Positions 48,901 through 60,160 of a DNA stretch of 64,000 bases are shown here, piece by piece (positions within the stretch are counted from its first letter, which is position 1; each line of letters opens with the position of its first letter). The translations under genes were made by a program, and so were the position numbers. The notes under the pieces were generated by a model. That model worked only from the letters and a program-made list of their open reading frames with translations, did not search any database and was not told the DNA's origin. This DNA is from Sporotomaculum syntrophicum (GTDB taxonomy: Bacteria; Bacillota; Desulfotomaculia; Desulfotomaculales; Desulfallaceae). The stretch covers positions 1 to 64,000 of the forward strand of contig NZ_LSRS01000002.1 of NCBI RefSeq assembly GCF_009932395.1, given 5' to 3'.

Positions 48901-49043
48901 AACATTCACTCCTGTAATTACTTATCATACATATTTATGGGATTGCTTTAGCTTTTATCAATAAATACCAAGGAAACAAAGAAATTTTAAGATTTACCTA
49001 TCTTGTATCAATTTTAAAATTTCCTTTAAATTTCCCAACCTTT

Positions 49044-49487
49044 TCATCGTGCAGCCTTCATAGGGATGCCCTCCTTGCTTACCCTGGAAACATCGCTGCT
49101 CTGACAATGCGGGCAGGTTATATCACAACCACGTGGCCCCATACCGCAGGGTAATTCCCACTCGTGACCACAGTTTAAGCATTTAAAGTAACGCACTACA
49201 ATTTCAAAATGACCACCCGCTACACGGATGGCTTTACCCTCCAACAATGCTGTAGCTACTTTTCCACGGGCAGAGGATAATATCCGGTGGTAAGTGGGTC
49301 GAGAAACGCCCATTTTTTCAGCACAGACCTCTTGTTCAAGACCAAGTAAATCTTTTAGTCTAATAGCTTCCAATTCCTCCACCGTCAGTCGAACAACCTC
49401 AAGTTCACTAACTGGTACCCCGGCAGGCTTAAAAAAAGTCGTCTCGGGCATAAATTCAACCCGGCGACATTTGGGTGGTCTGGACAT
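49044..49487 (-). CDS. DUF134-family DNA-binding protein with zinc ribbon
   Basis: 147 aa. ATG at 49487 has GGAG 9 nt upstream and gives the family's usual MSRPPKCRRVEFMP start. A sigma-70-region-4-like helix-turn-helix (about 40-85, LEAIRLKDLLGLEQEVCAEKMGVSRPTYHRIL) is followed by a C-terminal zinc ribbon (CLNCGHEW..CPHCQSSDV). DUF134 proteins often lie beside nitrogenase-accessory-type and other metal-related genes; here none is adjacent. Probably a regulator; target unknown. Confidence 0.9.
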   Translation of the reverse strand: MSRPPKCRRVEFMPETTFFKPAGVPVSELEVVRLTVEELEAIRLKDLLGLEQEVCAEKMGVSRPTYHRILSSARGKVATALLEGKAIRVAGGHFEIVVRYFKCLNCGHEWELPCGMGPRGCDITCPHCQSSDVSRVSKEGIPMKAAR

Positions 49488-49690
49488 AATAACGCACTCC
49501 ATTCATATATGTCTATGTTTAAGTTTTCCCCCGAAGCAAATAATCCATGTTCATGTGTAAGTTCTGTTAAAAATAGTCTTTCTCCTGCCGGGTATTAATA
49601 GATATAACGCATTAATCCTTTTTTTTGCAATATGTTAAACAACTGCATTTTATTGCGTTAATCAACCTGGTCAGAGTGGATTCTCCCCCC

Positions 49691-49717
49691 AAAAAAAAGA
49701 TCCCTTTGCGGGATCTT
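49691..49717 (-). terminator. Terminator after fhs
   Basis: Minus strand AAGATCCC/GGGATCTT with a 5-nt loop, then T8. Confidence 0.93.
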
Positions 49718-49724
49718 GTGTTTA

Positions 49725-51485
49725 TTAAAATAAGCCAATTACTTGACCATTTTCAGTGTTAACATCGATTCTCCGGTAAGCCGGGTCAGAACCCGTTCCG
49801 GGCATCAAGCTGATTGAACCTGCCACGGGGCAGAGAAACTTAGCACCGGCATAAACAAGAACGTCGCGTATTGGCAATATCCATCTTTTGGGCACACCCT
49901 TAAGGGTGGGGTCGTGGGTCAAGCTGAGGTGAGTTTTAACCATCATAGTCGCAAAATCTTGATAAGCCGGGTTTTTTTCGAAAGCCCGAGCCTTTGCTTC
50001 AGCCTCCGCCGTCCAACTTACACCATCGGCACCATAAACCTCCCTGGCAATAATATCCACTCTCTGGCGCAGGGGCATTTCCAACGGGTAAAGGAATTTG
50101 AAGTCAACTTGGTCGTTGCAGGCGTCGATAACGGCGTCAGCCAGTTCCAGTGCGCCATCACCACCCTTTAGCCAGTGCTCAGACCAGGCGCAGCGGGCCC
50201 CTGCTGCCTCGGCAGCGCGGCGTACCGTCATAATTTCATCTTTTGTATCGGTACTAAATGAGTTTATACAAACTACTGGTTTGATACCGGATTTACGCAC
50301 AGTATTGATATGGTGGACCAGGTTCTCACAGCCTTTTTCCACCAGGCCGACGTTTTCCTTAATATATGCTTCAGGCAGCGGACGCCCGGCGACAACCTCG
50401 GGACCGCCACCATGCATCTTGAGCGCCCGGATGGTAGTAGTAAGCACGGAAACGTTGGGAATGTGCCCACTGAAGCGGCACTTGACATTCCAGAATTTCT
50501 CAAAACCAATGTCAGCAGCGAATCCACTTTCAGTAACATGATAATCAAACATCTTCAGACCAATGCGGTCCGCAATAATGGAGGACTGACCGATTGCTAT
50601 ATTAGCAAACGGGCCGGCATGCACCAGTACGGGCTGATATTCAGCCGTGCTCATCAATGTGGGGTTAATGGCATTACGCATAAAAGCGGTCATCGCACCG
50701 GCTACTTCCAGATCGGAGGTAGTTACCGGATTACCCTTCTTATCATAAGCTACGATAATCTTGCCAATACGCTCCCGCATATCCTTCAAATCCCTGGCTA
50801 CGGCAAGAATGGCCATAATCTCGGAGCTCACGGCAATATTGAACTTCGATTGCATCATATAGCCGTCCATCCTGCCACCTATACCGATAATGATGTTCCG
50901 CAAAGCCTGAGCGCAGAAGTCAATGACCCAGCTAATTTCCACCCGGGTGGGGTCGATATCCAGGCGGCGTAAGTTGCGCTTAGCCAGCTCCTCGTCATCG
51001 TAGTTTCTTTCATGCTGCATCCTGGCTGTAAGGGCTACCATAGCCAGGTTGTGAGCATTCATAATATCATTCAGATCACCGGTTAGACCAAGGGAGAACT
51101 CAGTCATAGGAATAGCCAGCGCATTGCCCCCGCCGGCGGCAGTACCTTTAATGTTCATGGTGGGCCCGGCAGAGGGCTGGCGAATAGCCGCACCAACATT
51201 CATGCCCCGCTTACCAAGACCTTCCGTTATACCCATGGTAGTAGTTGTTTTACCTTCGCCCAGCGGGGTAGGGGTAACAGCGGTAACTTCGATGAACTTG
51301 CCGTCCGGCTTGTCTTTCAGACGGTCGATAATCTTCATGAAGTCCAGCTTGCATATTCTGCCATAAGGTATAATTTCGTCTTTTTGTAAGCCTAGCTTCT
51401 CCTGCCATTCATAAGGCATGGGCATATTTTTTTCCGCCAGTTCAGCAATTTCATAGTCTTTTAGTTTAGTTGCGTTATACGGCAA
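49725..51485 (-). CDS. fhs: Formate-tetrahydrofolate ligase
   Basis: 586 aa, slightly longer than the common 556-560. ATP-dependent activation of formate to 10-formyl-THF, the first methyl-branch step of the Wood-Ljungdahl pathway. P-loop [50 protein letters not shown] and [11 protein letters not shown] are intact. TTG start with GGAG about 9 nt upstream. It is monocistronic, with its own terminator. Together with a formate dehydrogenase-like enzyme elsewhere in the window it suggests C1 metabolism, but no other pathway gene is present here. Confidence 0.97.
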   Translation of the reverse strand: MPYNATKLKDYEIAELAEKNMPMPYEWQEKLGLQKDEIIPYGRICKLDFMKIIDRLKDKPDGKFIEVTAVTPTPLGEGKTTTTMGITEGLGKRGMNVGAAIRQPSAGPTMNIKGTAAGGGNALAIPMTEFSLGLTGDLNDIMNAHNLAMVALTARMQHERNYDDEELAKRNLRRLDIDPTRVEISWVIDFCAQALRNIIIGIGGRMDGYMMQSKFNIAVSSEIMAILAVARDLKDMRERIGKIIVAYDKKGNPVTTSDLEVAGAMTAFMRNAINPTLMSTAEYQPVLVHAGPFANIAIGQSSIIADRIGLKMFDYHVTESGFAADIGFEKFWNVKCRFSGHIPNVSVLTTTIRALKMHGGGPEVVAGRPLPEAYIKENVGLVEKGCENLVHHINTVRKSGIKPVVCINSFSTDTKDEIMTVRRAAEAAGARCAWSEHWLKGGDGALELADAVIDACNDQVDFKFLYPLEMPLRQRVDIIAREVYGADGVSWTAEAEAKARAFEKNPAYQDFATMMVKTHLSLTHDPTLKGVPKRWILPIRDVLVYAGAKFLCPVAGSISLMPGTGSDPAYRRIDVNTENGQVIGLF

Positions 51486-51602
51486 AAAGGGGCGCTCCTC
51501 TCAAGTATTTTTTATGTTCTATATAGTCATTATTCTTAAATCATTCTTTTATTAGTAGAACCAAAATCTTTTTTAGATTGTTATAAAATAAAAATAAATA
51601 TT

Positions 51603-52001
51603 CTATTTTTGCTTAGTTACCCGCTGCAGAAATTGATCGGACTGGACAATAAACCGCTCATGAATTCCCTGCCCAACCAAACGTATATCATCATAGGCCT
51701 GTACATCGAAAACCAGCCTTCGACCGTCTATCTCCATTAACTTAGAATGCGCTCTTACATTACCACCGATAGGAGTAGCCGCAACATGTTCCACATTTAC
51801 CTTGATTCCTACAGTGGAATAACCTTCAGGCAGCAAAGGATCTACAGAACTTAAGGCTGCTTTTTCCATTAAACCAATCATGGCGGGAGTTGCATACACC
51901 TTTATCCCGCCACTACCGTAAGCTATAGCAGTATTTTGCTCATTAACCTCAACTTGAGCTATACCAACCAAGCCCGGTTTGATATTATCAGTTAAGAACA
52001 T
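51603..52001 (-). CDS. Hotdog-fold thioesterase (fluoroacetyl-CoA thioesterase-like)
   Basis: 132 aa. ATG at 52001 has GAGGTG 6-7 nt upstream; a GTG three codons earlier is inside that SD. Single hotdog domain with YATPAMIGLMEKAA (the long central helix) and GGNVRAHSKLMEIDGRRLVFDV. The small thioesterase subfamily is typified by FlK; the usual substrates in anaerobes are unknown. It lies between ndk and fhs as a single gene. Confidence 0.82.
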   Translation of the reverse strand: MFLTDNIKPGLVGIAQVEVNEQNTAIAYGSGGIKVYATPAMIGLMEKAALSSVDPLLPEGYSTVGIKVNVEHVAATPIGGNVRAHSKLMEIDGRRLVFDVQAYDDIRLVGQGIHERFIVQSDQFLQRVTKQK

Positions 52002-52151
52002 TAGCGTCACCTCAACTAAATCAAACTATTAACCATAACTAATTTTCACTTACCAAGTATAAAAAGAATTCATTCTACACAACCCACATATTTCCTGCAG
52101 CAAACGACCTTTACTTTAATTTATACAATAATTTTTTTAATATTACACAGA

Positions 52152-52178
52152 AAAAGAGCAGCTTTTCGCTGCTCTTTT
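52152..52178. terminator. Terminator after ndk
   Basis: AAAAGAGCAGC/GCTGCTCTTTT with a 5-nt loop; it touches the ndk stop codon. T-runs exist in both directions. Confidence 0.92.
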
Positions 52179-52626
52179 ATTCGTAAATCCAGCTATCCAA
52201 TGCTCTTCGGTATTCAACAATTTCCCCCGGGGCAAAAAACAGATTTAATTCCCTAGCAGCACTTTCCGGAGAATCGGAGCTGTGTACTATATTGCGACCT
52301 ATATCCATGCCAAAATCGCCACGAATAGTACCTAGTGCAGCTGCCAGCGGGTTAGTGGCTCCCATCATCTCACGAACCGTGCCAACTGCATCTTTACCCT
52401 CCAATGCCATCGCCACCACCGGGCAAGAAGTGATATACTCGACCAGGGGTTCGAAAAACGACTTGCCCCGGTGCTCCTCATAATGGCGCTCAGCCAGTTC
52501 CCGGTTAATTTGTAGCATTTTAAGGCCTACAATTTTAAGCCCTTTTTTTTCTAAACGCGATGTAATTTCCCCAACTAAATTTCTTTGCACACCGTCGGGC
52601 TTTATCATAACATATGTCCGCTCCAA
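52177..52626 (-). CDS. ndk: Nucleoside diphosphate kinase
   Basis: 149 aa. Transfers phosphate from ATP to NDPs through a phosphohistidine; the catalytic His is in NIVHSSDS. Other motifs: [39 protein letters not shown] start with AGGAGG 9 nt upstream. 12 bp separate it from ftsH upstream, so it is probably co-transcribed. Confidence 0.97.
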   Translation of the reverse strand: MERTYVMIKPDGVQRNLVGEITSRLEKKGLKIVGLKMLQINRELAERHYEEHRGKSFFEPLVEYITSCPVVAMALEGKDAVGTVREMMGATNPLAAALGTIRGDFGMDIGRNIVHSSDSPESAARELNLFFAPGEIVEYRRALDSWIYE

Positions 52627-52638
52627 TAGCCAAGCCTC

Positions 52639-54465
52639 CTATGCTTTATTGGCTTCAATGCCTGATTCTTTCATAATATTGCCAAATTCCTCTGCTTCAA
52701 GCGTTTCCTTATCCATTAATTTATGTGCTATTTTATGAAGTATATCAATATGCTTATTGAGTAAATCCTTGGCTAACTTATAGTTCTTTTCAATTGTACT
52801 CCGGACTTCCCGGTCAATAGCCGCTGCCACCTCTTCACCATAGTTACGGTCTCTTGCTATATCCCGGCCGAGAAATACGGCTTCCTGCTTATGCCCGAAG
52901 GTCATTGGACCCAAGACATCACTCATGCCGTATTCCATCACCATTTTGCGCACTAAATCGGTTGAACGCTCCAAGTCGTTTTGAGCCCCTGTACTGATTT
53001 CTTTTAATACTAAATCTTCGGCTACGCGACCGCCTAATAGCATGGTTACCTGGTCTAAAAGCTGGGATCTAGTCATATAGTAGCGGTCTTCCTTAGGCAA
53101 CAACAAGGTGTAGCCGCCGGCTCGCCCTCGGGGTATAATAGAAACCTTGTGTACCGGATCAGTATGAGGCAGTAGATAACCTACCACAGCGTGACCTGCT
53201 TCGTGATAAGATACTAATTTTTTCTCATAATCACTGATCACTCGTGATTTTTTCTCAGGTCCAGCAATTACCCGTTCAATGGAATCTTCCAGCTCGCTTT
53301 GTCCGATATCATTTCGGTTACGGCGAGCCGCTAACAATGCCGCTTCATTTAACAAATTGGCCAGGTCCGCACCGGTAAAACCAGGTGTGCGCCGTGCTAA
53401 AATATCAATGTCAACGTTTGGAGCTAATGGTTTGCCCCGGGCATGCACCAATAATATTTCTTTCCTACCATTGATATCAGGGATACCCACTACAACCTCA
53501 CGGTCGAAACGCCCCGGCCTCAGCAAGGCAGGATCTAATATATCAGGCCTGTTAGTAGCAGCTATGATAATAATCGCCTCATTGGCATCAAAGCCGTCCA
53601 TTTCCACCAGCAATTGGTTAAGAGTCTGTTCCCTCTCATCATGACCGCCACCAAGCCCGGCACCACGCTGGCGGCCTACAGCATCTATTTCATCAATAAA
53701 TACAATACAGGGAGAATTCTTTTTGGCCTGCTCAAATAAGTCCCTAACCCGAGATGCACCTACCCCCACAAACATTTCTACAAAGTCAGAACCACTTATA
53801 CTAAAGAACGGCGTTCCAGCTTCACCAGCAACGGCGCGGGCTAAAAGCGTCTTACCTGTACCTGGAGGGCCAAATAATAATACTCCCTTAGGAATACGTG
53901 CACCAAGTTCATTGAATTTTTTGGGGTTTTTTAAAAATTCCACAACTTCTTCTAACTCTTCTTTAACCTCATCTGCTCCAGCTACATCCGCAAAGGTAAC
54001 CTTTTTTTTGTCATCGGTATGCAATTTAGCACGGCTTTTACCGAAAGACATGACCCGATTACCCCCACCCTGTGTCTGCTGCATCAGGAAGAAAAACAAT
54101 AGCACAAATATTAAGATAGGCAACAGAGTGGTTAACAAGCCTGTCCACCAGCTTGGCTTTGGAGGATCCTCTACATCATAACGGACCCCACTGTTCAGCA
54201 AGATGCTTTCTACTTTTTCAATCCCCGGAGTAGTTCCCCGCACTTGAAATTGTGTACCATTCGCCTGTTCACCGGTAATTAGGGTAGTATAGTCATCAGG
54301 CTGTATAGTCACCTGCTTGATGTTACCTGCACCCAAAGCTGCATAAAATTCATCAAAACGCATTTCCTTTATAGCAGGTGCATCCTGGGTATTAAATTTG
54401 ATTAATGCAATGGTTACCAAAACTATAAGTAAATATATACTAAGATTTTTGATCACTTTATTCAA
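52639..54465 (-). CDS. ftsH: ATP-dependent zinc metalloprotease FtsH
   Basis: About 608 aa membrane AAA+ protease. TTG at 54465 has GGAG 8 nt upstream and gives the [14 protein letters not shown] start expected for the family; the GTG at 54474 touches that SD. Two membrane helices (about 9-26 and 105-125) flank an extracytoplasmic domain. AAA+ motifs: [17 protein letters not shown] (Walker A), [15 protein letters not shown] (Walker B), second region of homology [20 protein letters not shown]. Zinc site HEAGH with a later Asp. It degrades membrane and short-lived regulatory proteins. It lies downstream of tilS, as in Bacillus. Confidence 0.97.
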   Translation of the reverse strand: MNKVIKNLSIYLLIVLVTIALIKFNTQDAPAIKEMRFDEFYAALGAGNIKQVTIQPDDYTTLITGEQANGTQFQVRGTTPGIEKVESILLNSGVRYDVEDPPKPSWWTGLLTTLLPILIFVLLFFFLMQQTQGGGNRVMSFGKSRAKLHTDDKKKVTFADVAGADEVKEELEEVVEFLKNPKKFNELGARIPKGVLLFGPPGTGKTLLARAVAGEAGTPFFSISGSDFVEMFVGVGASRVRDLFEQAKKNSPCIVFIDEIDAVGRQRGAGLGGGHDEREQTLNQLLVEMDGFDANEAIIIIAATNRPDILDPALLRPGRFDREVVVGIPDINGRKEILLVHARGKPLAPNVDIDILARRTPGFTGADLANLLNEAALLAARRNRNDIGQSELEDSIERVIAGPEKKSRVISDYEKKLVSYHEAGHAVVGYLLPHTDPVHKVSIIPRGRAGGYTLLLPKEDRYYMTRSQLLDQVTMLLGGRVAEDLVLKEISTGAQNDLERSTDLVRKMVMEYGMSDVLGPMTFGHKQEAVFLGRDIARDRNYGEEVAAAIDREVRSTIEKNYKLAKDLLNKHIDILHKIAHKLMDKETLEAEEFGNIMKESGIEANKA

Positions 54466-54584
54466 ATAAGCCACTCCTCTCAGTGACGGAGAAATCCAGC
54501 ATAAAGTTTATTTTAACAAATAATGAATTTTTAATCAATATAATTTATTTTAATATACTACTTGCTCATTATCTTGTCACAAAA

Positions 54585-56003
54585 TTATTCTTCATAGTCG
54601 GCTAGATATAATCGCAGGCAATTTAATGTATTATCAGTAACCTTCCATTTTTCTCCCAGACGTATGCCCACTACCCATACGATATCATTTCCGGATACCA
54701 CCAAGGGGATGCTATCCCTTATGTAGCGAGGAATCTTTTGATCAATAAAAAATTTTTTTAACTTCACCGTCCCATTCAAACCCAGTGGGGCGAAACGGTC
54801 ACCGGATAAACGGCGACGCACTATTAAGGGTGCTGATAAAAGGTCACAATCCAAAACACCTTGCCTCGAGTCAAAACCGTACGATTCGATGAACCGACCT
54901 ACCGGTAAAATTTCAGCACCTATAGACAAACCAACCTCGGGGATATAAGTAATACCCGGCACCTTTAAGAGATATTGATAAAAAGGGACATCTCTCTTTT
55001 GCCGTTCTAAGGTAAATTCTAAAACATCATAATTTTTTTTAAAAATTATTCCCCTTGGCAGGTTAATTTGCCTATAACCACCTCCACCATTTATTATTGC
55101 CAAAACTTGCTCGATATGTTGGTAATTTAAGTCTGCAGGCTCACCGCAAATTTCGGTCCAAGAGCGACGTATAACCCTGCGCAACAGCGCCTGTGGAACT
55201 GCTGACAGCCTACCGGCGTCAAGAAATACGGCATTACCACCGGACAGCATTCTAGCGCGTAAAAAAACATCTCTAGCCTGTTCTTCAAGGTATTCGTCTT
55301 CATCCCGGCATATTTCAGCTAACCGGTTTAATGACTGAACCAAATTAGGGTTATATCTTTTTTCCAAAAGCGGCATCAAATCCAACCTGACAAGATTACG
55401 CAAGTATTTGGTCTTTATATTACTGGAATCCAGCCTGGTAGCCAGGTCATGTTGCCGACAATAATCTTCGATGTCACGGCGTCTGATAGCCAACAATGGG
55501 CGAATATAGAAATCATCCCGCACAGGTAGCATGCCTTTAAGACCGCTCGTACCGGAGCCCCTTAACATATGCAACAGTATGGTTTCAGCTTGGTCGTCCG
55601 CATGATGACCCAGTGCTACTCGGGAAGCCCCGGTCTTCACCGCTACTTCGCCAAAAAAACTGTAACGAACTTCACGTGCCGCCACCTGGGGTGAAATACC
55701 GCGCTCCTGACTGTAAGCCGTGACATCCCTGGATTCCACAAAAGCGTACAAGTGGAGCCGCTCGGCCAATTCTAAAACAAACCGTGCATCAGCGTCTGCC
55801 TCGGCACCACGAAACTGATGATTTAAGTGAGCCACCACCAGTTTTATATCCAAAGGTTCCCGCAGCCTGTATAGGATATGCAATAATGCTACCGAATCAG
55901 GTCCCCCGGATACACCCACCACCACTGTTGCGCCTTTATTAACCATATTGAATTTTAATATTTGTTCTGCAACCAATTGAATTAAAGGCATAGTTTCACC
56001 CAC
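54585..56003 (-). CDS. tilS: tRNA(Ile)-lysidine synthetase
   Basis: 472 aa. Converts C34 of tRNA-Ile2 to lysidine so that it reads AUA. PP-loop VGVSGGPDSVALLHIL (about 29-44), HLNHQFRG, LGHHADDQAETILLHMLRGSG and RPLL, then the C-terminal tRNA-binding domain (about 390-470, RRRLSGDRFAPLG). GTG at 56003; the ATG four codons later is an alternative, and neither SD is strong. Located between spoIIE and ftsH, the conserved Firmicute order. Confidence 0.96.
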   Translation of the reverse strand: MGETMPLIQLVAEQILKFNMVNKGATVVVGVSGGPDSVALLHILYRLREPLDIKLVVAHLNHQFRGAEADADARFVLELAERLHLYAFVESRDVTAYSQERGISPQVAAREVRYSFFGEVAVKTGASRVALGHHADDQAETILLHMLRGSGTSGLKGMLPVRDDFYIRPLLAIRRRDIEDYCRQHDLATRLDSSNIKTKYLRNLVRLDLMPLLEKRYNPNLVQSLNRLAEICRDEDEYLEEQARDVFLRARMLSGGNAVFLDAGRLSAVPQALLRRVIRRSWTEICGEPADLNYQHIEQVLAIINGGGGYRQINLPRGIIFKKNYDVLEFTLERQKRDVPFYQYLLKVPGITYIPEVGLSIGAEILPVGRFIESYGFDSRQGVLDCDLLSAPLIVRRRLSGDRFAPLGLNGTVKLKKFFIDQKIPRYIRDSIPLVVSGNDIVWVVGIRLGEKWKVTDNTLNCLRLYLADYEE

Positions 56004-56095
56004 ATTATTCCTGTTTAAAAACTTCCACGCTTTAAATAAATATCCTTCTTTGGTTGTATTTTTATGGACACAATCGGCAATACAACATAAATTTA

Positions 56096-56127
56096 AAAGC
56101 GTGCTTTAAACTCTGTTAGCACGCTTT
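56096..56127 (-). terminator. Terminator after spoIIE
   Basis: Minus strand AAAGCGTGCT/AGCACGCTTT with T-rich tail, 35 bp after the spoIIE stop. Confidence 0.85.
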
Positions 56128-56161
56128 AATAGATATCATAGGATGTATAATTAATAATAGC

Positions 56162-58594
56162 TTAGTTTTTATCACCAATAGTTTCAACTCGCGCCACTAG
56201 TACGGTCATATCATCTGCACTCCGGTGCCCTTCGCTGCTACCGTTTAAAGCCAAGCGTAAAATCAATTCCGCCACTTCCTGGGGCGGCAAATCAACGATT
56301 TCTTTGAGCACCGAAGAAATCCAATCTTCATTTTCTGCTTTAGCAGGATAAGCATCGCTGACTCCGTCTGTCACCACAACTAACATATCGCCGTTATCCA
56401 TTTCTCCCTGCTGACAAAAAATATTTATATCATCCACGATGCCTACTGGCAAGGAACTTGCTTGAATAACCTGCACTTGATTTTTGCGCACCAAATAACT
56501 GGGCGGGGCTCCAATTTTCACTAATTCATATTTCCCGCTATACAGATCCAGTACAGACATATCTAACGTAGCAAAGTTATCCTTTTCAGAACAATGTTCC
56601 ATCATTACCGAATTAACCATATGAATCGCCAGATCTCGGCTGTAGCCCGCTTTAAGTAATTGCTGTAGTAACGATAACGTAGTTTTACTTTCCGATGCCG
56701 CCACTGCCCCGACGCCCATGCCATCGCTGAGTAAAATAGCCAACTGACCATCATTTAAATGCATTATTGCACAGTTATCGCCTGATATATCATTTTCTTT
56801 GCCGGCACAGCTAGCCGAGCCGAGTCCTAATTGATAAACCAGATCAGGGTACAATCTAAAAGTGCAAAAATCGTCGTTTTCCAAGTTAACACAATCCTTA
56901 CAGGAGAGGTCTAAATTTTCATCTGTCAGCCGATTTAGAAAGGGAGCTACATCATAAACACACCTTCTTTTACCAGAGCACGCTTGCATGCTCACCTCTG
57001 CTTCACAGCCTCGCGCACCGGAATATAACGACAAAGCTGCTATAGGGATACCGGATTGTTTAAGACATTGCTTGTAGTATTCCGCGCTCTGCCCCCAAAC
57101 ATCTTTTGAATCCAATTCCCGGGCCAAGTTTTCAATTACCCCACGCATACCGCGTAGATGCATGGATACCAATTCCCGGCTTTCGCGCAATCTCCGTGCT
57201 AGAAATTGCTGCATGAGCCTTAATTGAAAAAAGCAGTTTATGCCCATAACCAGTTCACGGGGTCTTGCACAGCGATTACGCAATTGGTTATCAAGATCTT
57301 CCATGGTCACCGACCCGCTATTTAAGGCAATGGCAAAGCAGTTTTCTATGTGTAACAAAGTACACTGAGACTCTCTTTCCCAGCAAACCTTATTTAATAC
57401 ACAGTCATGACAAACCATATTTTTTACTTGCCTAATTAAATCGTGCCATGATGTATCCTTATCCAAGGGATCAAGTGAACCGCTAACCTGGTCATATGTG
57501 TGAGATATTTCTTCAAATACTGCATCCCAGCGTTTAAACCGTTCGACAATACTATTCCGTTCGCCCTCCGCCAACTCGTTAGCAACTACCCATGGAATGC
57601 CCACCGGCATATTTTTTTGCACAGCTGTAAAAACCATTTTGGGCAGCAGTAAAAATACCAACCCTGCCAACACAGTTTCCAGCATCAAGCCAGCTATATC
57701 ACGGCCACTTCCCAGATAAACGGTAAGCAATGTCCCCCCTAATAAAAATCCTGTCACTACACCGATACGCTTCAAGCCTCGGCACAAACCTCCCAAAAAG
57801 CCAGCAAAAGCAAATGCTCCTAGCGCTGCTGGGGAAACTGTAAATACAAGACCCGGTACAACTCCAATAACCGCCCCGGCAGCTGCTCCCAAACCAGCAC
57901 CACCAACATATCCCACCATCAGCACCGTTAAAGAAGCTAATATTCCACCAGGGCTAATCATCCCCCAACGCACCTGACCTGCAGCAGCCACTAAGCTAAG
58001 TAAAAAAATAATAAAACAAAAAACTTGTTCACTATTCAATTGCTGACCACTGCAATAACGGCGAATTCCCCCAAAGGCTGCCCTATAAGCCACCGCTAAC
58101 AAAGCCGCAAAAATCGATTCAAAAAGCACTCTTACATAATCATAAGTAGTAGGTCCCGTGACCGCCACATAACCAGTACCGGCAACTACCAACACTGCAA
58201 AAACCAACCCACCTAACCAAAGGCGATAAAAGTTCAAAGTAGACGGCAGCGTTAAGGAAGCTGTGCCCACCACTATCAGCATCACAATACGTGCAGCCAG
58301 TTCCCAACCGGTTACCACAGTGGATAACCCCAGCACTGTTCCAATAAGCGCTGCCAATGCATAGGCACGATAGACAAAAAAACCGGCCGCTACCAGTGCA
58401 ACACCAAAAGGCAAGAGCTCACCCAACAAGAAAGCCCGTCCCAATATAAAACCTGCCGCTAACAAAGCAACCAGCCCGATACCATACCTTACACGCAATC
58501 CCGTAAGAGTATGCATCCGGTGGCTTTTAATGCGTCCGGTGTTATAATTAGTATATTTAGATGGCTCATTGTTTAATTGATTATGTTGATGCAA
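56162..58594 (-). CDS. spoIIE: Stage II sporulation protein E (SpoIIE)
   Basis: About 810 aa. TTG at 58594 has AAGGGGG about 7 nt upstream; the GTG at 58603 overlaps that SD. N-terminal membrane region with about ten helices (35-320), a central region with several cysteines (CHDCVLNKVCW; CKDCVNL), and a C-terminal PP2C phosphatase (about 595-800) with LSDGMGVGAVAASES and VVTDGVSDAYP metal-binding motifs. SpoIIE dephosphorylates SpoIIAA to activate sigma-F in the forespore and takes part in polar septation. Gene order spoIIE-tilS-ftsH is conserved. Confidence 0.96.
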   Translation of the reverse strand: MHQHNQLNNEPSKYTNYNTGRIKSHRMHTLTGLRVRYGIGLVALLAAGFILGRAFLLGELLPFGVALVAAGFFVYRAYALAALIGTVLGLSTVVTGWELAARIVMLIVVGTASLTLPSTLNFYRLWLGGLVFAVLVVAGTGYVAVTGPTTYDYVRVLFESIFAALLAVAYRAAFGGIRRYCSGQQLNSEQVFCFIIFLLSLVAAAGQVRWGMISPGGILASLTVLMVGYVGGAGLGAAAGAVIGVVPGLVFTVSPAALGAFAFAGFLGGLCRGLKRIGVVTGFLLGGTLLTVYLGSGRDIAGLMLETVLAGLVFLLLPKMVFTAVQKNMPVGIPWVVANELAEGERNSIVERFKRWDAVFEEISHTYDQVSGSLDPLDKDTSWHDLIRQVKNMVCHDCVLNKVCWERESQCTLLHIENCFAIALNSGSVTMEDLDNQLRNRCARPRELVMGINCFFQLRLMQQFLARRLRESRELVSMHLRGMRGVIENLARELDSKDVWGQSAEYYKQCLKQSGIPIAALSLYSGARGCEAEVSMQACSGKRRCVYDVAPFLNRLTDENLDLSCKDCVNLENDDFCTFRLYPDLVYQLGLGSASCAGKENDISGDNCAIMHLNDGQLAILLSDGMGVGAVAASESKTTLSLLQQLLKAGYSRDLAIHMVNSVMMEHCSEKDNFATLDMSVLDLYSGKYELVKIGAPPSYLVRKNQVQVIQASSLPVGIVDDINIFCQQGEMDNGDMLVVVTDGVSDAYPAKAENEDWISSVLKEIVDLPPQEVAELILRLALNGSSEGHRSADDMTVLVARVETIGDKN

Positions 58595-58695
58595 AAAATC
58601 CACCCCCTTGATGCAATAATGTTACTTCCATTATATTACAAAAGGGTGGCTATAAAAGCAGTATCTTGGCACTTTATTCCATTTTTATTACGACA

Positions 58696-59577
58696 TTAAT
58701 CGGCATTAAAAGCCGCTTCCCAAATTAATCCTTCAAGAATGTCTGCCTCGCTCACTAATAGACTATCCCGGGCCAAGCCATGCAAAATAGTGCTCAATAT
58801 ACAGGTACCGTATGGAATTATATCGGCACGCTGGGGCTGTAAACCTGGTAATCGCTTTCTCTCTTCAATAGTCATGTTATTTAATAAACGGTACAGCTCA
58901 TCTACCTTGTCGAGTGTCAAACGAAAACCATGGATTTTTTCCGGCAGGTAATGTCGCATCAACTGGGCCATAGCTGCCAAAGTAGTTATTGTTCCTCCTA
59001 CCCCGATCACCTCACCCGGATCATCTAACTGAACAGCACGTAGCGTGTCATCTATGATCTCTCTAATTTTATCATTTCCGCAACCACTTTCGGTCGCCCG
59101 TACAGCACCAACATTAGTGCTGACAAAGCGTGTTTCACCAGCGGATTGCCAGATAAATTCTGTGCTACCACCCCCGATATCAATAACCAGTGCATTTCCT
59201 ATATCACCCAGAGCATTCGTAACCCCTTGAAAACTAAGTCGAGCTTCCATAGAGCCAGAAAGTATCGCCAAATCCAACCCTGTTGCTGAATGTACCCGAT
59301 TTGCAAATTCTTCCCTATTATCAGCGTCCCTTACAGCACTAGTGGCCGCCACTACAATTTTTTGCGCCCCGGCCCGTTCTGCCCGCAGTGCAAACTCGGC
59401 AATTACAGCCAGCGTGCGATCAATCGCAGCTTGTATCAACAGCCCACCCTGAATACCTTGCCCAAGACGGGTTGTTTTTAAATCCCTCAGCTCAGGCTGC
59501 ACTTTTCCCGAGGGGGATATTTGTGCTACCATTAACCTGGTGGAATTTGTTCCCACATCAATAGCCGCAATTTTCAT
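58696..59577 (-). CDS. Exopolyphosphatase / guanosine pentaphosphate phosphatase (Ppx/GppA family)
   Basis: About 293 aa, ATG at 59577 with AGGTG 7-8 nt upstream. ASKHA-fold motifs: AAIDVGTNSTRLMVA (phosphate 1), ATSAVRDADN, VIDIGGGSTEF (phosphate 2) and IGVGGTITTLAAM. It is short (no C-terminal HD extension as in E. coli Ppx), like other clostridial forms. It hydrolyses polyphosphate and/or pppGpp. Located between spoIIE and the S1-domain gene. Confidence 0.92.
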   Translation of the reverse strand: MKIAAIDVGTNSTRLMVAQISPSGKVQPELRDLKTTRLGQGIQGGLLIQAAIDRTLAVIAEFALRAERAGAQKIVVAATSAVRDADNREEFANRVHSATGLDLAILSGSMEARLSFQGVTNALGDIGNALVIDIGGGSTEFIWQSAGETRFVSTNVGAVRATESGCGNDKIREIIDDTLRAVQLDDPGEVIGVGGTITTLAAMAQLMRHYLPEKIHGFRLTLDKVDELYRLLNNMTIEERKRLPGLQPQRADIIPYGTCILSTILHGLARDSLLVSEADILEGLIWEAAFNAD

Positions 59578-59629
59578 TATAATCACCTACTCATATAGAA
59601 ATCTTCCAGGCATCACTGACAGGTAATAT

Positions 59630-59659
59630 AAAAAAAGCATCTCCTGCGGAAATGCTTTT
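59630..59659 (-). terminator. Terminator after the S1-domain gene
   Basis: Minus strand AAAAGCAT/ATGCTTTT stem with T7 after it. Confidence 0.9.
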
Positions 59660-59681
59660 AACAAAGAATATATTTATCTTC

Positions 59682-60068
59682 TCATGACCTCCGATTACCC
59701 CGACCACCGCGCTTAGCATCAGCATTTCGGCGCAAACCCTGCTGTCTTTCTTCACTATCCTTAAGAAAACGATTCAACTTCTCTTCAAAGGAGACCTCAA
59801 ACTTTTTACGCGGAGCAGGACGACGCTTAACAGTCTCCACCGTTTGTTTAATCGATAAACCAATTTTGCCCTTAGGGTCTACGGAAATAACCTTCACTTT
59901 AACAGGATCATTAATTTTCAGGAAATCGTTTATATCCTTAACATATTCTTCTGCTATCTCCGAGATATGTACTAACCCGACTTCCCCATCCGGCAACTCA
60001 ACAAAAGCACCAAAATTAGTAATCCCAGTTACTTTACCTTGGACAATTTTTCCTGCTTGCACTGGCAT
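59682..60068 (-). CDS. S1 RNA-binding domain protein (YabR-like)
   Basis: 128 aa. One S1 domain (about 5-75) with VQGKVTGITNFGAFVELPDG and VHISEIAEEYV, then a basic Arg-rich tail (RPAPRKK; GGRGNRR). In Bacillus the equivalent yabR lies between divIC and spoIIE; same neighbourhood here. Probably an RNA- or ribosome-associated protein. ATG at 60068; the GGGAGG lies about 14 nt upstream, a long spacing. Confidence 0.92.
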   Translation of the reverse strand: MPVQAGKIVQGKVTGITNFGAFVELPDGEVGLVHISEIAEEYVKDINDFLKINDPVKVKVISVDPKGKIGLSIKQTVETVKRRPAPRKKFEVSFEEKLNRFLKDSEERQQGLRRNADAKRGGRGNRRS

Positions 60069-60160
60069 AAGTGTAAATATATCCTCCCATTACCGAATGG
60101 CTTGATTAATTATATCAAAGCCACATGGCATGTCAAGCGTAAATTAAACCTTCACCGTAA